Source: Herbiconiux sp. L3-i23 (GTDB lineage Bacteria > Actinomycetota > Actinomycetes > Actinomycetales > Microbacteriaceae). From it: a stretch of DNA of 64,000 bases. Under the pieces are notes generated by a model. That model saw only the letters and a list, made by a program, of their open reading frames with translations, did no database searches and had not been told where the DNA came from. Positions 27,854 to 43,407 of this stretch are shown piece by piece (positions within the stretch are counted from its first letter, which is position 1; each line of letters starts with the position of its first letter). The DNA lies in NCBI RefSeq assembly GCF_023734115.1, contig NZ_AP025737.1, positions 1,054,001-1,118,000 on the forward strand, given 5' to 3'. A program made the position numbers and the translations under genes.

Positions 27854-29100
27854 GCGCCGCGCAACAGGAGTCACCCCACCCGTCGGCATCGTCGGTGACC
27901 GGTTCATCGCCGACCGGGTCGTCGGCCGCGGAGCTCACCGCCCGTCACGGCTCGGCTCTGATGCGCACCCTCGGCACCCCTCTGCTGGTGCTCGAGCGGG
28001 GCCAGGGGTCGTGGGTCTGGGACATCGAGGGCAACCGATACCTCGACTTCCTCGCCGGTATCGCCGTCAACTCGCTCGGCCACGCCCACCCGGTCATCGT
28101 CGAAGCCGCGGCGCGGCAGGCGGCGACGCTCGTGCACGTCTCCAACTACTTCGCAACACCTCCGCAGATCGAGCTCGCCGAGCGGCTGCGCCGCATCACC
28201 GGCGCCGGCGACGAGGGGCGCGCCTACTTCGGCAACTCGGGCGCCGAGGCCATCGAGGCCGCGTTCAAGCTCGCCCGCCGCAACGGCGGACCGGGCAAGA
28301 ACAGAATCCTCAGCCTCAAGAACGCGTTCCACGGACGCACGATGGGGGCCCTCGCCCTCACGGGCAAGCCGGCGCTGCAGGAGCACTTCGGGCCCATGGT
28401 CCCCGGCGTCGAGCACATCGACTCCACCATCGAGGCGCTCGAGGCGGCGATCGACGAGACCGTCTCGGCGCTCGTGCTCGAACCCATCAAGGGCGAGGCC
28501 GGGGTGCTGCCGCTGCCCGAGGGCTATCTCGCCCGCGCCCGCGAGCTCACCGCCAAGCACGACGCGCTGCTCATCATCGACGAGATCCAGACCGGGGTCG
28601 GCCGCACCGGCAAGTGGTTCGCCTACCAGCACGAGGGCATCGTCCCCGACGCGGTCGCGATCGCGAAGGGCATCGCGGGCGGCATCCCGATCGGTGCGCT
28701 CGTCACCTTCGGCCGCGCGAGCGAACTGCTGAAGCGCGGCGACCACGGCAGCACCTTCGGCGGCAACCCGTTCGCGACGGCGGTCGCCAACGCGGTTCTC
28801 GAGGAGATCGAGCAGTCGCAGCTCATCGACAACGCGCGGGTGCGCGGCCGCCAAGTGCGCGCCATCATCGAGGACGTCGACTCCCCGGCCATCACCGCGG
28901 TCCGCGGCAAGGGCCTCATGGTCGGCGTCGGCATCGCCGACGGCAACGCCGCCGAGGTCGCCTCCGCAGCGCTCGCTCAGGGCCTCATCATCAACGCACC
29001 GAACCCCGACAATCTGCGGATCGTCCCGCCGCTCACCATCGGCGACGACGAGATCGCCGAGTTCGAGACCCGTTTCCGGGCCGCGCTCGCATCTCTCTGA
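27850..29100 (+). CDS. argD: Acetylornithine aminotransferase ArgD
   Basis: Class III PLP aminotransferase making N-acetylornithine. The PLP lysine lies in [48 protein letters not shown] and [19 protein letters not shown] are diagnostic. The first 30 residues are a Ser/Pro-rich extension, so a downstream start is possible. Length 416 aa from the ATG that overlaps argB. Confidence 0.96.
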   Translation: MSAAQQESPHPSASSVTGSSPTGSSAAELTARHGSALMRTLGTPLLVLERGQGSWVWDIEGNRYLDFLAGIAVNSLGHAHPVIVEAAARQAATLVHVSNYFATPPQIELAERLRRITGAGDEGRAYFGNSGAEAIEAAFKLARRNGGPGKNRILSLKNAFHGRTMGALALTGKPALQEHFGPMVPGVEHIDSTIEALEAAIDETVSALVLEPIKGEAGVLPLPEGYLARARELTAKHDALLIIDEIQTGVGRTGKWFAYQHEGIVPDAVAIAKGIAGGIPIGALVTFGRASELLKRGDHGSTFGGNPFATAVANAVLEEIEQSQLIDNARVRGRQVRAIIEDVDSPAITAVRGKGLMVGVGIADGNAAEVASAALAQGLIINAPNPDNLRIVPPLTIGDDEIAEFETRFRAALASL

Positions 29101-29140
29101 TCACCGCCGCCACTTCCGCCACGATCCGAAAGCCTCCCTC

Positions 29141-30064
29141 ATGACCCGGCACTTCCTCCGCGACGACGACCTCACCCAGGCCGAGCAGAGCGAGATCCTC
29201 GATCTCGCGCTGACGATGAAGAAGGACCGCTGGGGCGAGAAGCCGCTCGCCGGCCCCCAGACCGTGGCCGTCATCTTCGACAAGTCCTCGACGAGGACCC
29301 GGGTCTCGTTCGCGGTCGGGATCGCCGACCTCGGCGGAAGCCCCCTCATCATCTCGACCGCCAACTCGCAGCTCGGCGGCAAGGAGACCCCCGCCGACAC
29401 GGCGCGGGTGCTCGAGCGCATGGTCTCGGCGATCGTCTGGCGCACCTACGCGCAGGCCGGCCTCGAAGAAATGGCTGACGGCACCACGGTGCCCGTCGTC
29501 AACGCCCTCTCCGACGACTTCCACCCCTGCCAGCTGCTCGCCGACCTGCTGACCATCCGCGAGCACCGCGGCGAGCTCGCGGGCCTGACGGTGGCGTTCC
29601 TCGGCGACGGCGGCAGCAACATGGCGCAGTCCTACCTGCTGGCCTGCGCGCTTGCCGGTATGAACATCCGCATCGGCGCGCCGATCGACTACGAGCCCGC
29701 GCAGCAGGTCGTCGACGACGCGTGGGCGCTGGCCGAGAAGAACGGCGGCTCCGTCGCGGTGCTCGCCGACCCGATCGCCGCGGTCGGAGGCGCCGACATC
29801 GTCGTCACCGACACATGGGTCTCGATGGGGCGCGAAGACGAGAAGGCCGCGCGCATCACCGCGCTGTCGGACTACAAGGTGACGCCCGAGCTGATGACGC
29901 ACGCCGCCGACGACGCCCTGTTCCTGCACTGCCTTCCCGCCGACCGCGGCTACGAGGTCGACGCCGCCGTGATCGACGGGCCGCAGAGCGTCATCTGGGA
30001 CGAGGCGGAGAACCGCCTGCACGCCCAGAAGGCCCTGCTCACCTGGCTGCTGCGCCAGCAGTGA
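29141..30064 (+). CDS. argF: Ornithine carbamoyltransferase ArgF
   Basis: Forms citrulline from ornithine and carbamoyl phosphate. The carbamoyl-phosphate loop is KSSTRTRVSFAVG, with FHPCQLLADLLTI, DTWVSMG and the ornithine/catalytic FLHCLPADRGYEV. Length 307 aa, normal. It lies 40 nt after argD. Confidence 0.97.
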   Translation: MTRHFLRDDDLTQAEQSEILDLALTMKKDRWGEKPLAGPQTVAVIFDKSSTRTRVSFAVGIADLGGSPLIISTANSQLGGKETPADTARVLERMVSAIVWRTYAQAGLEEMADGTTVPVVNALSDDFHPCQLLADLLTIREHRGELAGLTVAFLGDGGSNMAQSYLLACALAGMNIRIGAPIDYEPAQQVVDDAWALAEKNGGSVAVLADPIAAVGGADIVVTDTWVSMGREDEKAARITALSDYKVTPELMTHAADDALFLHCLPADRGYEVDAAVIDGPQSVIWDEAENRLHAQKALLTWLLRQQ

Positions 30065-31665
<1,601 letters not shown>

Positions 31666-31695
31666 GTCCCCGCCGTCGATGAGCCCCGCCCACCC

Positions 31696-32337
31696 GTGAG
31701 CACGATGCCGTCGCCGCGCTCCGTGTTCGACCGGCCGGCCGAGGAGGCGGCGCCGCTGCTGCTCGGCGCCGTGCTGCGCCGGGCGGGGGAGCACGGCACC
31801 GTCGCGGTGCGACTGACGGAGGTCGAGGCCTACTCGGGTGAAGGGCTCGACCCCGGCTCGCACGCCCACCGGGGGAAGGGCAAACGCAACGCGGTGATGT
31901 TCGGACCCTCCGGCCATCTGTACACCTACTTCACCTACGGCATGCACGTGTGCGCGAACGTCGTCTGCCTTCCGGAGGGACGCGCCGCGGGGATCCTGCT
32001 GCGCGCCGGCGAGATCATCGAAGGCGAGGAGGCGGCACGCGAGCGCCGGGGGAGCGCCGTGCCCTTCCGCGACCTCGCGCGAGGCCCGGCCCGGCTCGCG
32101 ACCGCGCTCGGCATCCCGCTCTCCGATGGCGGCGCCGACCTCTTCGCGGAGCCCTACGACCTCGAGCTGCCCTGGCACGCGCCGGCGCATGCCACCAGCG
32201 CGCGCACCGGGGTGAGCGGCGAGGGCGGTTCCGACGCGTTCCCATGGCGCTTCTACCTCCCGGGCGACGCGACCGTCTCGCCCTACCGGGCGCACATCCC
32301 GAAGCGTCGGAGCCTGCCGCCCCTGTGGCAGGAGTGA
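31696..32337 (+). CDS. 3-methyladenine DNA glycosylase, Mpg/AAG family
   Basis: Removes alkylated purines from DNA. The active-site glutamate is in LTEVEAYSGEG, followed by GSHAHRGK, NAVMFGPSGHLYTYFTYGMH, CANVVC and GPARLATALGI. Length 213 aa from the GTG. It converges on the next gene with one base between the stops. Confidence 0.93.
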   Translation: MSTMPSPRSVFDRPAEEAAPLLLGAVLRRAGEHGTVAVRLTEVEAYSGEGLDPGSHAHRGKGKRNAVMFGPSGHLYTYFTYGMHVCANVVCLPEGRAAGILLRAGEIIEGEEAARERRGSAVPFRDLARGPARLATALGIPLSDGGADLFAEPYDLELPWHAPAHATSARTGVSGEGGSDAFPWRFYLPGDATVSPYRAHIPKRRSLPPLWQE

Positions 32338-32338
32338 G

Positions 32339-32896
32339 TCAGCCGCGTGCGAGCAGCGCGACGCCCGTCGCGGCGCAGGCCCAGATGAGGCTGACGAGCG
32401 AGCCGATGATGAACCGTTCGCGGGTCGCCGAGTCGTCGAGTTCCGAGAAGCGGCCGACGCCCTTGACCGCCACGATGACGGCGAGGCCTTCGGGGAATCC
32501 GGCGAGCAGCGTTCCCGCGACCGCGAGTCGCTCGAGCAGACCGATGGCCGTCCCTCCGCGGAGCACCTCGTCGGCGCCGCGGATGATGCCACCGTGCTCG
32601 CCGTCGCGCACGCTGCCCTTCGACGCGAAGCCCAGCGCGAGCGCGGCGGCGGGGCCGCCGCCCGCGACCGCGACGACGAGGGCGAGGATCGTGATGAGCG
32701 CCTGCACGGCGAAGCCCGCGCCCTCGATCGGCACCCATGCCAGCAGCAGAGCGAGGCCGAGGCCGCCGGTCGCCCCGTAGACGAGGACGGCGCTCGCGCG
32801 TCGCCAGGCGAGCACCGCGACCGCGGCGGTGCCCGCGAGGGTCAGGATCAGGGCGATCCAGTAGAGCACCGCGAGAACGGGATGCACGGGGATCAC
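32339..32896 (-). CDS. Polytopic membrane protein, DUF3307-like, coupled to the SatD gene
   Basis: A 185-residue protein with about five hydrophobic segments. The C-terminal block GTAIGLLERLAVAGTLLAG, AVIVAVKGVGRFSEL and ERFIIGSLVSL resembles DUF3307 membrane proteins, which often neighbour satD. The GTG at 32896 overlaps the SatD stop by 4 nt, so the two are made together. No catalytic motif is seen. It may be an effector, sensor or partner of SatD. Confidence 0.75.
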   Translation of the reverse strand: MIPVHPVLAVLYWIALILTLAGTAAVAVLAWRRASAVLVYGATGGLGLALLLAWVPIEGAGFAVQALITILALVVAVAGGGPAAALALGFASKGSVRDGEHGGIIRGADEVLRGGTAIGLLERLAVAGTLLAGFPEGLAVIVAVKGVGRFSELDDSATRERFIIGSLVSLIWACAATGVALLARG

Positions 32897-33540
32897 GAGT
32901 CCAGGGCCCCTTCCTGATCGCGATTCCCGCGATCGAGTCCGTCCAACAGTAGAACGAGCGCGGGCCTCGCGCGCTCCTCGAGTCGCCATCCGCTCGCCTT
33001 GAGCCGAAGGCTGACGGCCTGCGGGGTGACGCCGAGCAGCTCGGCGATCTCGCGCTGCGAGCGGCCCGCGGCGAGGAGATCGCTCACCTCCCACCCCTCA
33101 GGGGTTCGCCGCGACCGGAGCGAGAGCTGCAGGTCGACGAGAGCCTCGACCTGTTCGGCAGTCGGGTCCGCCTGCGCATCGGGCTCGGCGTCCAGGGGAG
33201 GGCCCACCAGAGCGAAGCGGGTGACGCGACGACGGGCCGCGTCGACCGCTTCACGGGCGCGGACGAACGCGTCCCCTGTCGCTTCGCTCGCCGTGGCGGG
33301 CAGCGGGGTGGTCGCCGCGCCGACGCCAAGCCCCACCCGCCAGTGCTCACCGCGGGTGAGGCGCTCGACGACGGTGAGGGCGGTCGAGGCGTCGCGGGCG
33401 ACGACCTGGATCTCGTCGCCCGCGTACCGCTCGATCGGGAAGACGAGATCGCGCGCTATGTCGTCGAGCGCGCGCAGCACGTCGGGGACTCTGTCGCGAT
33501 CGTGTCGACTGCCGACCTGGTCGGCGGTGAGGACGAACAT
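32893..33540 (-). CDS. SatD-family protein with C-terminal helix-turn-helix
   Basis: A 215-residue protein. The N-terminal 115 residues follow the SatD pattern: LTADQVGS (D7), YAGDEIQVV (D42), RVGLGVGAA and GDAFVRAREAVDAA. This order of an Asp strand, a GDE strand, a (V/I)GLGVG strand and an AR helix resembles class III nucleotide cyclase or GGDEF palm domains, an inference only. The C-terminal region SQREIAELLGVTPQAVSLRLK is a DNA-binding HTH. SatD was named for acid tolerance in Streptococcus mutans; no molecular function is established. Confidence 0.8.
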   Translation of the reverse strand: MFVLTADQVGSRHDRDRVPDVLRALDDIARDLVFPIERYAGDEIQVVARDASTALTVVERLTRGEHWRVGLGVGAATTPLPATASEATGDAFVRAREAVDAARRRVTRFALVGPPLDAEPDAQADPTAEQVEALVDLQLSLRSRRTPEGWEVSDLLAAGRSQREIAELLGVTPQAVSLRLKASGWRLEERARPALVLLLDGLDRGNRDQEGALDS

Positions 33541-33546
33541 GCGTCA

Positions 33547-33575
33547 AGTCTGAAGGCTGAATCGGGCGGAATCAA
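33547..33575 (-). promoter_or_regulatory. Promoter of the satD-membrane protein operon
   Basis: On the minus strand TTGATT (33575-33570), 17 nt, CAGACT (33552-33547), then 6 nt to the ATG at 33540. Spacing is ideal and the transcript would be leaderless. Confidence 0.6.
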
Positions 33576-33643
33576 GCTTCTAGGCAGAAGTACCACTGCG
33601 GCGTGCGAGGCACGCCCCGCCGTCGACGCCTGCCCCGCCCGAC

Positions 33644-33649
33644 TAGCGT
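33644..33649 (+). promoter_or_regulatory. -10 element of tyrS
   Basis: TAGCGT ends 6 nt before the tyrS GTG; no Shine-Dalgarno. Predicted leaderless start. Confidence 0.45.
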
Positions 33650-33655
33650 AGAGGC

Positions 33656-34954
33656 GTGTCCGAATCCGTACTCACCCGTCAGCGCAACGATCCCGCCTTC
33701 GAGAACGTCTGGGACGAACTGCGCTATCGCGGGCTGGTGCATGTCTCGACCGACGAAGACGCTCTCCGCGAGCTCCTCGGCGGCGAGCCCATCGTCTTCT
33801 ACAGCGGTTTCGATCCGACAGCGCCGTCGCTGCACATCGGCAACCTGGTCCAGCTGCTCGTGATGCGCCGACTCCAACTGGCGGGGCATCGCCCGCTCGG
33901 TCTCGTCGGCGGGTCGACGGGATTGATCGGCGATCCGAAACCGACCGCGGAGCGAACCCTCAACACGCCAGAGACGGTCGCCGACTGGGTGTCCCGGCTC
34001 CGCGGTCAGATCGAGCGATTCCTCGATTTCGGCGGGGACGGTGCGGCGAGGATGGTGAACAACCTCGACTGGACGGCGTCGCTGTCGGCCATCGACTTCC
34101 TCCGTGACATCGGCAAGCACTTCCGCGTCGGGACGATGATCAAGAAGGACGCGGTGAGCGCCCGCCTCAACTCGGACGCCGGCATCAGCTACACCGAGTT
34201 CAGCTACCAGATCCTGCAGGGGTACGACTTCCTGCAGCTGTACCGGGACCACGGCTGCATCCTGCAGACCGGCGGCAGCGATCAGTGGGGCAACCTGACG
34301 AGCGGCACCGATCTCATCCACCGCGTCGAAGGGGTCGGGGTGCACGCGATCGGCACTCCGCTGATCACGAACTCCGACGGCACCAAATTCGGCAAGAGCG
34401 AGGGCAACGCAATCTGGCTCGATCGCGAGCTCACCTCGGTGTACGCGTTCTACCAGTTCTGGCTCAATGCGCAGGACGCCGATGTCGTCGCTCGGCTCAA
34501 GGTGTTCACCTTCCTCGACACCGCCGAGATCGACCGGCTCGAGCAGGCGACCGCCGAGGCACCGTTCCGGCGCGAGGCCCAGCGGGTGCTCGCACGCGAG
34601 GTGACCTCCCTCGTGCATGGCGACGCGGCGACCGATGCGGTGATCGCCGCCTCCGAGGCGCTGTTCGGTGGGGGAGATCTCGCAGAACTCGACGCCGGCA
34701 CCCTCATTGATGCCCTCCGGGAGACGCCGAACACCACCGCGCCCGCCTCGATCACCGTCGCGCAGGCGCTCGTCGACACCGGCCTGACCGCCAGTCTCGG
34801 CGAGGCTCGGCGCGCGATCGCGCAGGGCGGCGTCTCGCTCAACAACACCAAGGTCGAGTCCGATTCGCAGACCCTCGCCGATGCGGTGCTGCCCGCCGGG
34901 GTCGCCGTGCTGCGTCGGGGCAAGAAGACCCTCGCCGGAGTATTCGTCGAGTAG
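33656..34954 (+). CDS. tyrS: Tyrosine--tRNA ligase
   Basis: Class I synthetase of 432 aa. HIGH appears as PSLHIGNLVQL, KMSKS as KFGKSEGN; YSGFDPTAPS and SYQILQGYDFLQLY form the tyrosine pocket. The C-terminal 70 residues are an S4 RNA-binding domain (LGEARRAIAQGGVSLNN). No T-box is visible upstream. It is the first gene of a block conserved with mycobacteria, where the TPR, HAD and tlyA genes follow directly; here an rRNA operon intervenes. Confidence 0.97.
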   Translation: MSESVLTRQRNDPAFENVWDELRYRGLVHVSTDEDALRELLGGEPIVFYSGFDPTAPSLHIGNLVQLLVMRRLQLAGHRPLGLVGGSTGLIGDPKPTAERTLNTPETVADWVSRLRGQIERFLDFGGDGAARMVNNLDWTASLSAIDFLRDIGKHFRVGTMIKKDAVSARLNSDAGISYTEFSYQILQGYDFLQLYRDHGCILQTGGSDQWGNLTSGTDLIHRVEGVGVHAIGTPLITNSDGTKFGKSEGNAIWLDRELTSVYAFYQFWLNAQDADVVARLKVFTFLDTAEIDRLEQATAEAPFRREAQRVLAREVTSLVHGDAATDAVIAASEALFGGGDLAELDAGTLIDALRETPNTTAPASITVAQALVDTGLTASLGEARRAIAQGGVSLNNTKVESDSQTLADAVLPAGVAVLRRGKKTLAGVFVE

Positions 34955-35127
34955 CGCCCGATCGATCTCCCGCACGGCGACACGCCCGGGATGCACGGCC
35001 CGTCGGAGAACTTCCGCCGGGCCGTCGTCATCGCCGGATCCGCGGAAATCCGCCACGAACGGCACTCGATCCGCGTCCGTGACGGGGCATTCCGGCGGTC
35101 GTCGGAGCCGAGGGCAGGACCGTCGAG

Positions 35128-35157
35128 TTGCGCACCTGCCGGAACCGGACGTAATGT
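35128..35157 (+). promoter_or_regulatory. rRNA promoter P1
   Basis: TTGCGC (35128-35133) and TAATGT (35152-35157) with an 18-nt spacer, about 470 nt before mature 16S. Confidence 0.5.
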
Positions 35158-35248
35158 ATTCCTCGTTGCCCCAAACGGTGCGGAGGAGCTGAGAAGCTCT
35201 GGCCCTCAAGCGGGAACATCGAGAGCCTCCGACCTGGCTCTGATCCAC

Positions 35249-35277
35249 TTGCTGGATCAGCGGTGAAGGTCTAAGGT
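35249..35277 (+). promoter_or_regulatory. rRNA promoter P2
   Basis: TTGCTG (35249-35254) and TAAGGT (35272-35277) with a 17-nt spacer. Tandem promoters are normal for actinobacterial rrn operons. Confidence 0.55.
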
Positions 35278-35423
35278 AATCAAGTCGCTCCGAAGAGTTC
35301 AGCTCTTCACGGCGCGCCTCCCAGTGAGGAGCGTCAGAGCTGGTATCTACCGGCTCCATCCGAGCGGCGCAAGAAGCCCGCATGAACCCTGCCCGTGTGG
35401 TGGGGAGTGTGGAGCGTCCGATC

Positions 35424-35443
35424 CTTGAGAACTCAACAGCGTG
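35424..35443 (+). promoter_or_regulatory. boxA-like motif in the rRNA leader
   Basis: CTTGAGAACTCAACAGCGTG; a related copy, TTTGAGAACTACACAGTGG, recurs in the 16S-23S spacer at 37431-37449. The pair of positions, leader and spacer, is that of antitermination/processing signals. Confidence 0.6.
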
Positions 35444-35622
35444 CACTAAGTCAATGCCAAATTACCTCGGCCTCTGCTTTGTAGGGGTTTGAGATTCCTT
35501 TGGTTAGATGGATTGTCAGTAGACAGTCTTTTTAGTCAGTATCAACTCGCTCGTGTCTCCGGTTTTCCCCGGGGTGCGGGTATATGGTTTGCCTCCTGCT
35601 TTTGTGGGGGTGCAGTCAGACA

Positions 35623-40707
<5,085 letters not shown>

Positions 40708-40830
40708 TCACCACCTCGAGTGGTAGTGAGTATGAATCGCAACGACTGTTGCTCGCGTCCACTTTGTGGTTCCCGATGTACGGGAACAAGAATCGTCCAT
40801 TCGTGGACGGTCAGGCGAAACATCGATAGT

Positions 40831-40948
40831 GTTTCGGCGGCCATAGCGAGAGGGAAACGCCCGGTCACATTCCGAACCCGGAAGCTAAGACTCTCAGCGC
40901 CGATGGTACTGCAGGGGGGACCCTGTGGGAGAGTAGGACACCGCCGGA
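40831..40948 (+). rRNA. rrf: 5S ribosomal RNA
   Basis: GTTTCGGCGGCCATAGCG pairs with the 3' ACACCGCCGGACT to form helix I; GAACCCGGAAGCTAAG and GATGGTACTGCAGGGG are the conserved interior. About 118 nt. It lies about 120 nt after 23S. Confidence 0.95.
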
Positions 40949-40960
40949 CTCCTTTTCAAG

Positions 40961-40999
40961 AAAAGAGGCCACCCAGTGATGGGTGGCCTCTTTTCGTTT
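40961..40999 (+). terminator. Rho-independent terminator of the rRNA operon
   Basis: A perfect 15-bp stem AAAAGAGGCCACCCA / complement with loop GTGA, ending in TTTTCGTTT. It is the only textbook intrinsic terminator with a T-tract in the window. Confidence 0.95.
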
Positions 41000-41124
41000 A
41001 ACGCATGCAACGCGCCCTGGCCTGCGGACCCCCTTCCGGTAGTCCGTACAGGCGGCGCACCCGTCCGCGGGTTATACAAGTCAAGAGCGAAGAACCCGAC
41101 GAGTGTCGGGCGGTAGGAGTGATG

Positions 41125-42363
41125 ATGAGCGATTCAGAAGGGTCCGCCCCTCGCGACCGTGATGAGCGACGCCCCGACGGCGATCGTCGGCCCCGCGCCG
41201 ATCGGTCGGGCGGCGGCCGTCCCCGCGACGGTGAACGCACTGAGCGTCCACGCTCCTCCGGCGACCGCTCGTCGTACCAGCGCTCCGACCGGCCGCGCTC
41301 CGACGGACAGCGCTCCGACCGACCCCGTTCGGACGGTCAGCGTTCGGATCGCCCGCGTTCCGAAGGTCAGCGGACCGAGCGGCGCTACCGCGACGACCAA
41401 CCGCGCGATTCGCGCCGCCAGCACGCCGAGCGTGCCGGCCGCGGTCGGGACAAGCCTGAGCGCGGCAGCACGCCGTGGCGCCCCGGCGGTCGACGCCCTA
41501 CGGACGACCGCGCACCGCGTGAAGAGCGCGAAGGTCCCGATCTTCGTTCCGTCCGCACACGTCACGACGACCCGGTCATCGCGGAGGACGTGACGGCGAA
41601 TCAACTCGACAAGGGGGCGCGCATCCAGCTCAAGACCCTCGAGAAGCAGAACGCCGACGAGGTCGCGAAGCACCTCGTGATGGCGGCGCGGCTCATCGAC
41701 GACGACCCCGAGCTCGCCCACCGTCACGCCGTGTCGGCGTCGAGGCGGGCGGGACGCATCGCCGTCGTACGCGAGAGCCTCGCGATCACCGCCTACGCGA
41801 CGGGCGATTTCGCGCTCGCGCTGCGTGAACTGCGCACCTACCGCCGCATCTCGGGGTCCAACGACCAGCTGCCGCTCATGGTCGACAGCGAGCGCGGCAT
41901 CGGACGCCCCGACCGCGCTCTCGAACTCGGTCGTTCGGTGCCCCGCGACTCCCTGCCCGTCGGCGCGCGGGTGAGCCTCGCGATCGCGATGTCCGGCGCG
42001 AGGCTCGACCTCGGCCAGCCCGACGCGGCGCTGGCGGAACTCGAGATCCCGGAGCTCGACCCGACCACCGCATTCAGCTACAGCCCGCCGCTGTTCCGCG
42101 CCTACGGGGACGTGCTCGAGGAGCTCGGCCGGACCGATGACGCGGCGATGTGGTGGGATCGCGCCGACCTCGCCGAAGAGGCACTCGGGGCCGACGAGGA
42201 CGACGACGAGATCGAGATCGTCGAGATCGACGACGACGAGACCACTGGTGCCGAGCCCGACGACGCCGCGCCCGTCGACGCCGCGGAGACCGACAACACG
42301 TCGGCCCCCGCGCGAGGCGACGGCGAATCGGAGTCCCGCCGCCGCTCGGACGTCGAGGAGTGA
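41125..42363 (+). CDS. TPR-type conserved protein with charged Arg/Asp/Ser repeat region
   Basis: The 412-residue protein has three parts. Residues 1-145 are extremely rich in Arg, Asp, Ser, Gly and Pro and include three 10-residue tandem repeats, RSDRPRSDGQ, at 41281-41370. Residues 150-335 form a helical TPR-like domain (KHLVMAARLIDDDPELAHRHAVSASRRAGRIAVVRE). The last 60 residues are acidic. It corresponds in position to the Rv1691-type gene between tyrS and tlyA. The ATG at 41125 follows AGGAG by 5 nt. Role unknown; RNA or ribosome association is only a guess from composition. Confidence 0.8.
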   Translation: MSDSEGSAPRDRDERRPDGDRRPRADRSGGGRPRDGERTERPRSSGDRSSYQRSDRPRSDGQRSDRPRSDGQRSDRPRSEGQRTERRYRDDQPRDSRRQHAERAGRGRDKPERGSTPWRPGGRRPTDDRAPREEREGPDLRSVRTRHDDPVIAEDVTANQLDKGARIQLKTLEKQNADEVAKHLVMAARLIDDDPELAHRHAVSASRRAGRIAVVRESLAITAYATGDFALALRELRTYRRISGSNDQLPLMVDSERGIGRPDRALELGRSVPRDSLPVGARVSLAIAMSGARLDLGQPDAALAELEIPELDPTTAFSYSPPLFRAYGDVLEELGRTDDAAMWWDRADLAEEALGADEDDDEIEIVEIDDDETTGAEPDDAAPVDAAETDNTSAPARGDGESESRRRSDVEE

Positions 42364-43385
42364 GCCCGCTGCGTGGACGAGCCGCATCGACGCCGCTCGA
42401 CGGTGTCGACGTGCTGCTCGCAGACCTCGACGGGGTCGTCTACAAGGGCGCCGACGCGATCCCCTACGCCGTCGACGCGCTGAACGGCGCGGCCGACGCG
42501 GGAGTGCGGGTGGCCTACATCACCAACAACGCCTCCCGCAGTGACGCGGTGGTCGCCGGGCACCTCTCCGAGTACGGGCTGCGGGTCGTACCCGAGGACG
42601 TCGTCACCTCGCCGCAGGCGGCGATGACGCTCCTGCGGGGGCTCGTGCCCGACGGGGCGCTGCTCCTCGTCGTCGGCGGGGAGGGGCTCGTCACCGAGGT
42701 CGAGAAGGCCGGCTATCGGGTGACCCCGAAGGCATCCGACGGCCCCGACGCCGTCGTCCAGGGCTTCGCGCCGGACGTGAGCTGGCGAGAGCTCGCGGAG
42801 GCGTCGTTCGCGCTCGCCCGGGACTCCGACGGCGGAGGCATCCCGTGGGTGGCCACCAACACCGACTGGACCATCCCCGTGGCGGGCGGCATCGCCCCCG
42901 GAAACGGCACCCTCGTCTCCGCGGTGCACACCGCCGTCGGGATCCTGCCGCAGGTCGCGGGCAAGCCCGAGAAGGCGATCTTCGACGAAGCGGTGAAACG
43001 GTTCTCGGCGCGGTCGCCGCTGTTCATCGGCGACCGGCTGGACACCGACATCCTCGGAGCGAGCCGCGCCGGCATCCCGTCGGTGCACGTGCTCACCGGC
43101 ATCGACCGCGCGAAGCAGCTGCTCGCCGCCGACAAGACCATGCGCCCGAACTACATCCTCGAGGACCTCCGCCAGCTCTCCGAACCGTATCCGGAGACGG
43201 TGCACAAGCGCGGAGCGACGACGGTGGGAAGAGCACGCGTCGGGATCCGCTCGAACCGTGTCGAGATCGACTCGGAAGGGGATCGGCCGATCGATCTGCT
43301 GCGCGCGGCGTGCGCGGCCATCTGGGAGTCGGGGATCCCGATCTACGCGCTCGACGTGCCGGAAAGGCTCTACGCCCGGCGGTGA
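42360..43385 (+). CDS. HAD-IIA family phosphatase (NagD type)
   Basis: The HAD nucleophile motif is LLADLDGVVYKG, motif 2 is YITNNASRS, and the acidic motif is PLFIGDRLDTDILGA. The cap block GKPEKAIFDEAVKRF is typical of subclass IIA. The C-terminal 80 residues extend beyond the domain. Length 341 aa from the GTG that overlaps the TPR gene stop. Matches the Rv1692 position. Possible glycerol-phosphate or aryl phosphatase activity is not decided by sequence. Confidence 0.9.
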   Translation: MSPLRGRAASTPLDGVDVLLADLDGVVYKGADAIPYAVDALNGAADAGVRVAYITNNASRSDAVVAGHLSEYGLRVVPEDVVTSPQAAMTLLRGLVPDGALLLVVGGEGLVTEVEKAGYRVTPKASDGPDAVVQGFAPDVSWRELAEASFALARDSDGGGIPWVATNTDWTIPVAGGIAPGNGTLVSAVHTAVGILPQVAGKPEKAIFDEAVKRFSARSPLFIGDRLDTDILGASRAGIPSVHVLTGIDRAKQLLAADKTMRPNYILEDLRQLSEPYPETVHKRGATTVGRARVGIRSNRVEIDSEGDRPIDLLRAACAAIWESGIPIYALDVPERLYARR

Positions 43386-43407
43386 CCGGGCGCCCGCTCG
43401 GCCCGGC

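Larger units (their letters stand above)
34955..35622 (+). promoter_or_regulatory. Upstream region and leader of the rRNA operon
   Basis: No gene is supported in these 668 nt. Base composition shifts towards AT near 35450-35620. The region holds two candidate promoters (35128-35157, 35249-35277), a boxA-like antitermination motif at 35424-35443 and the precursor leader of 16S rRNA. Confidence 0.7.
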
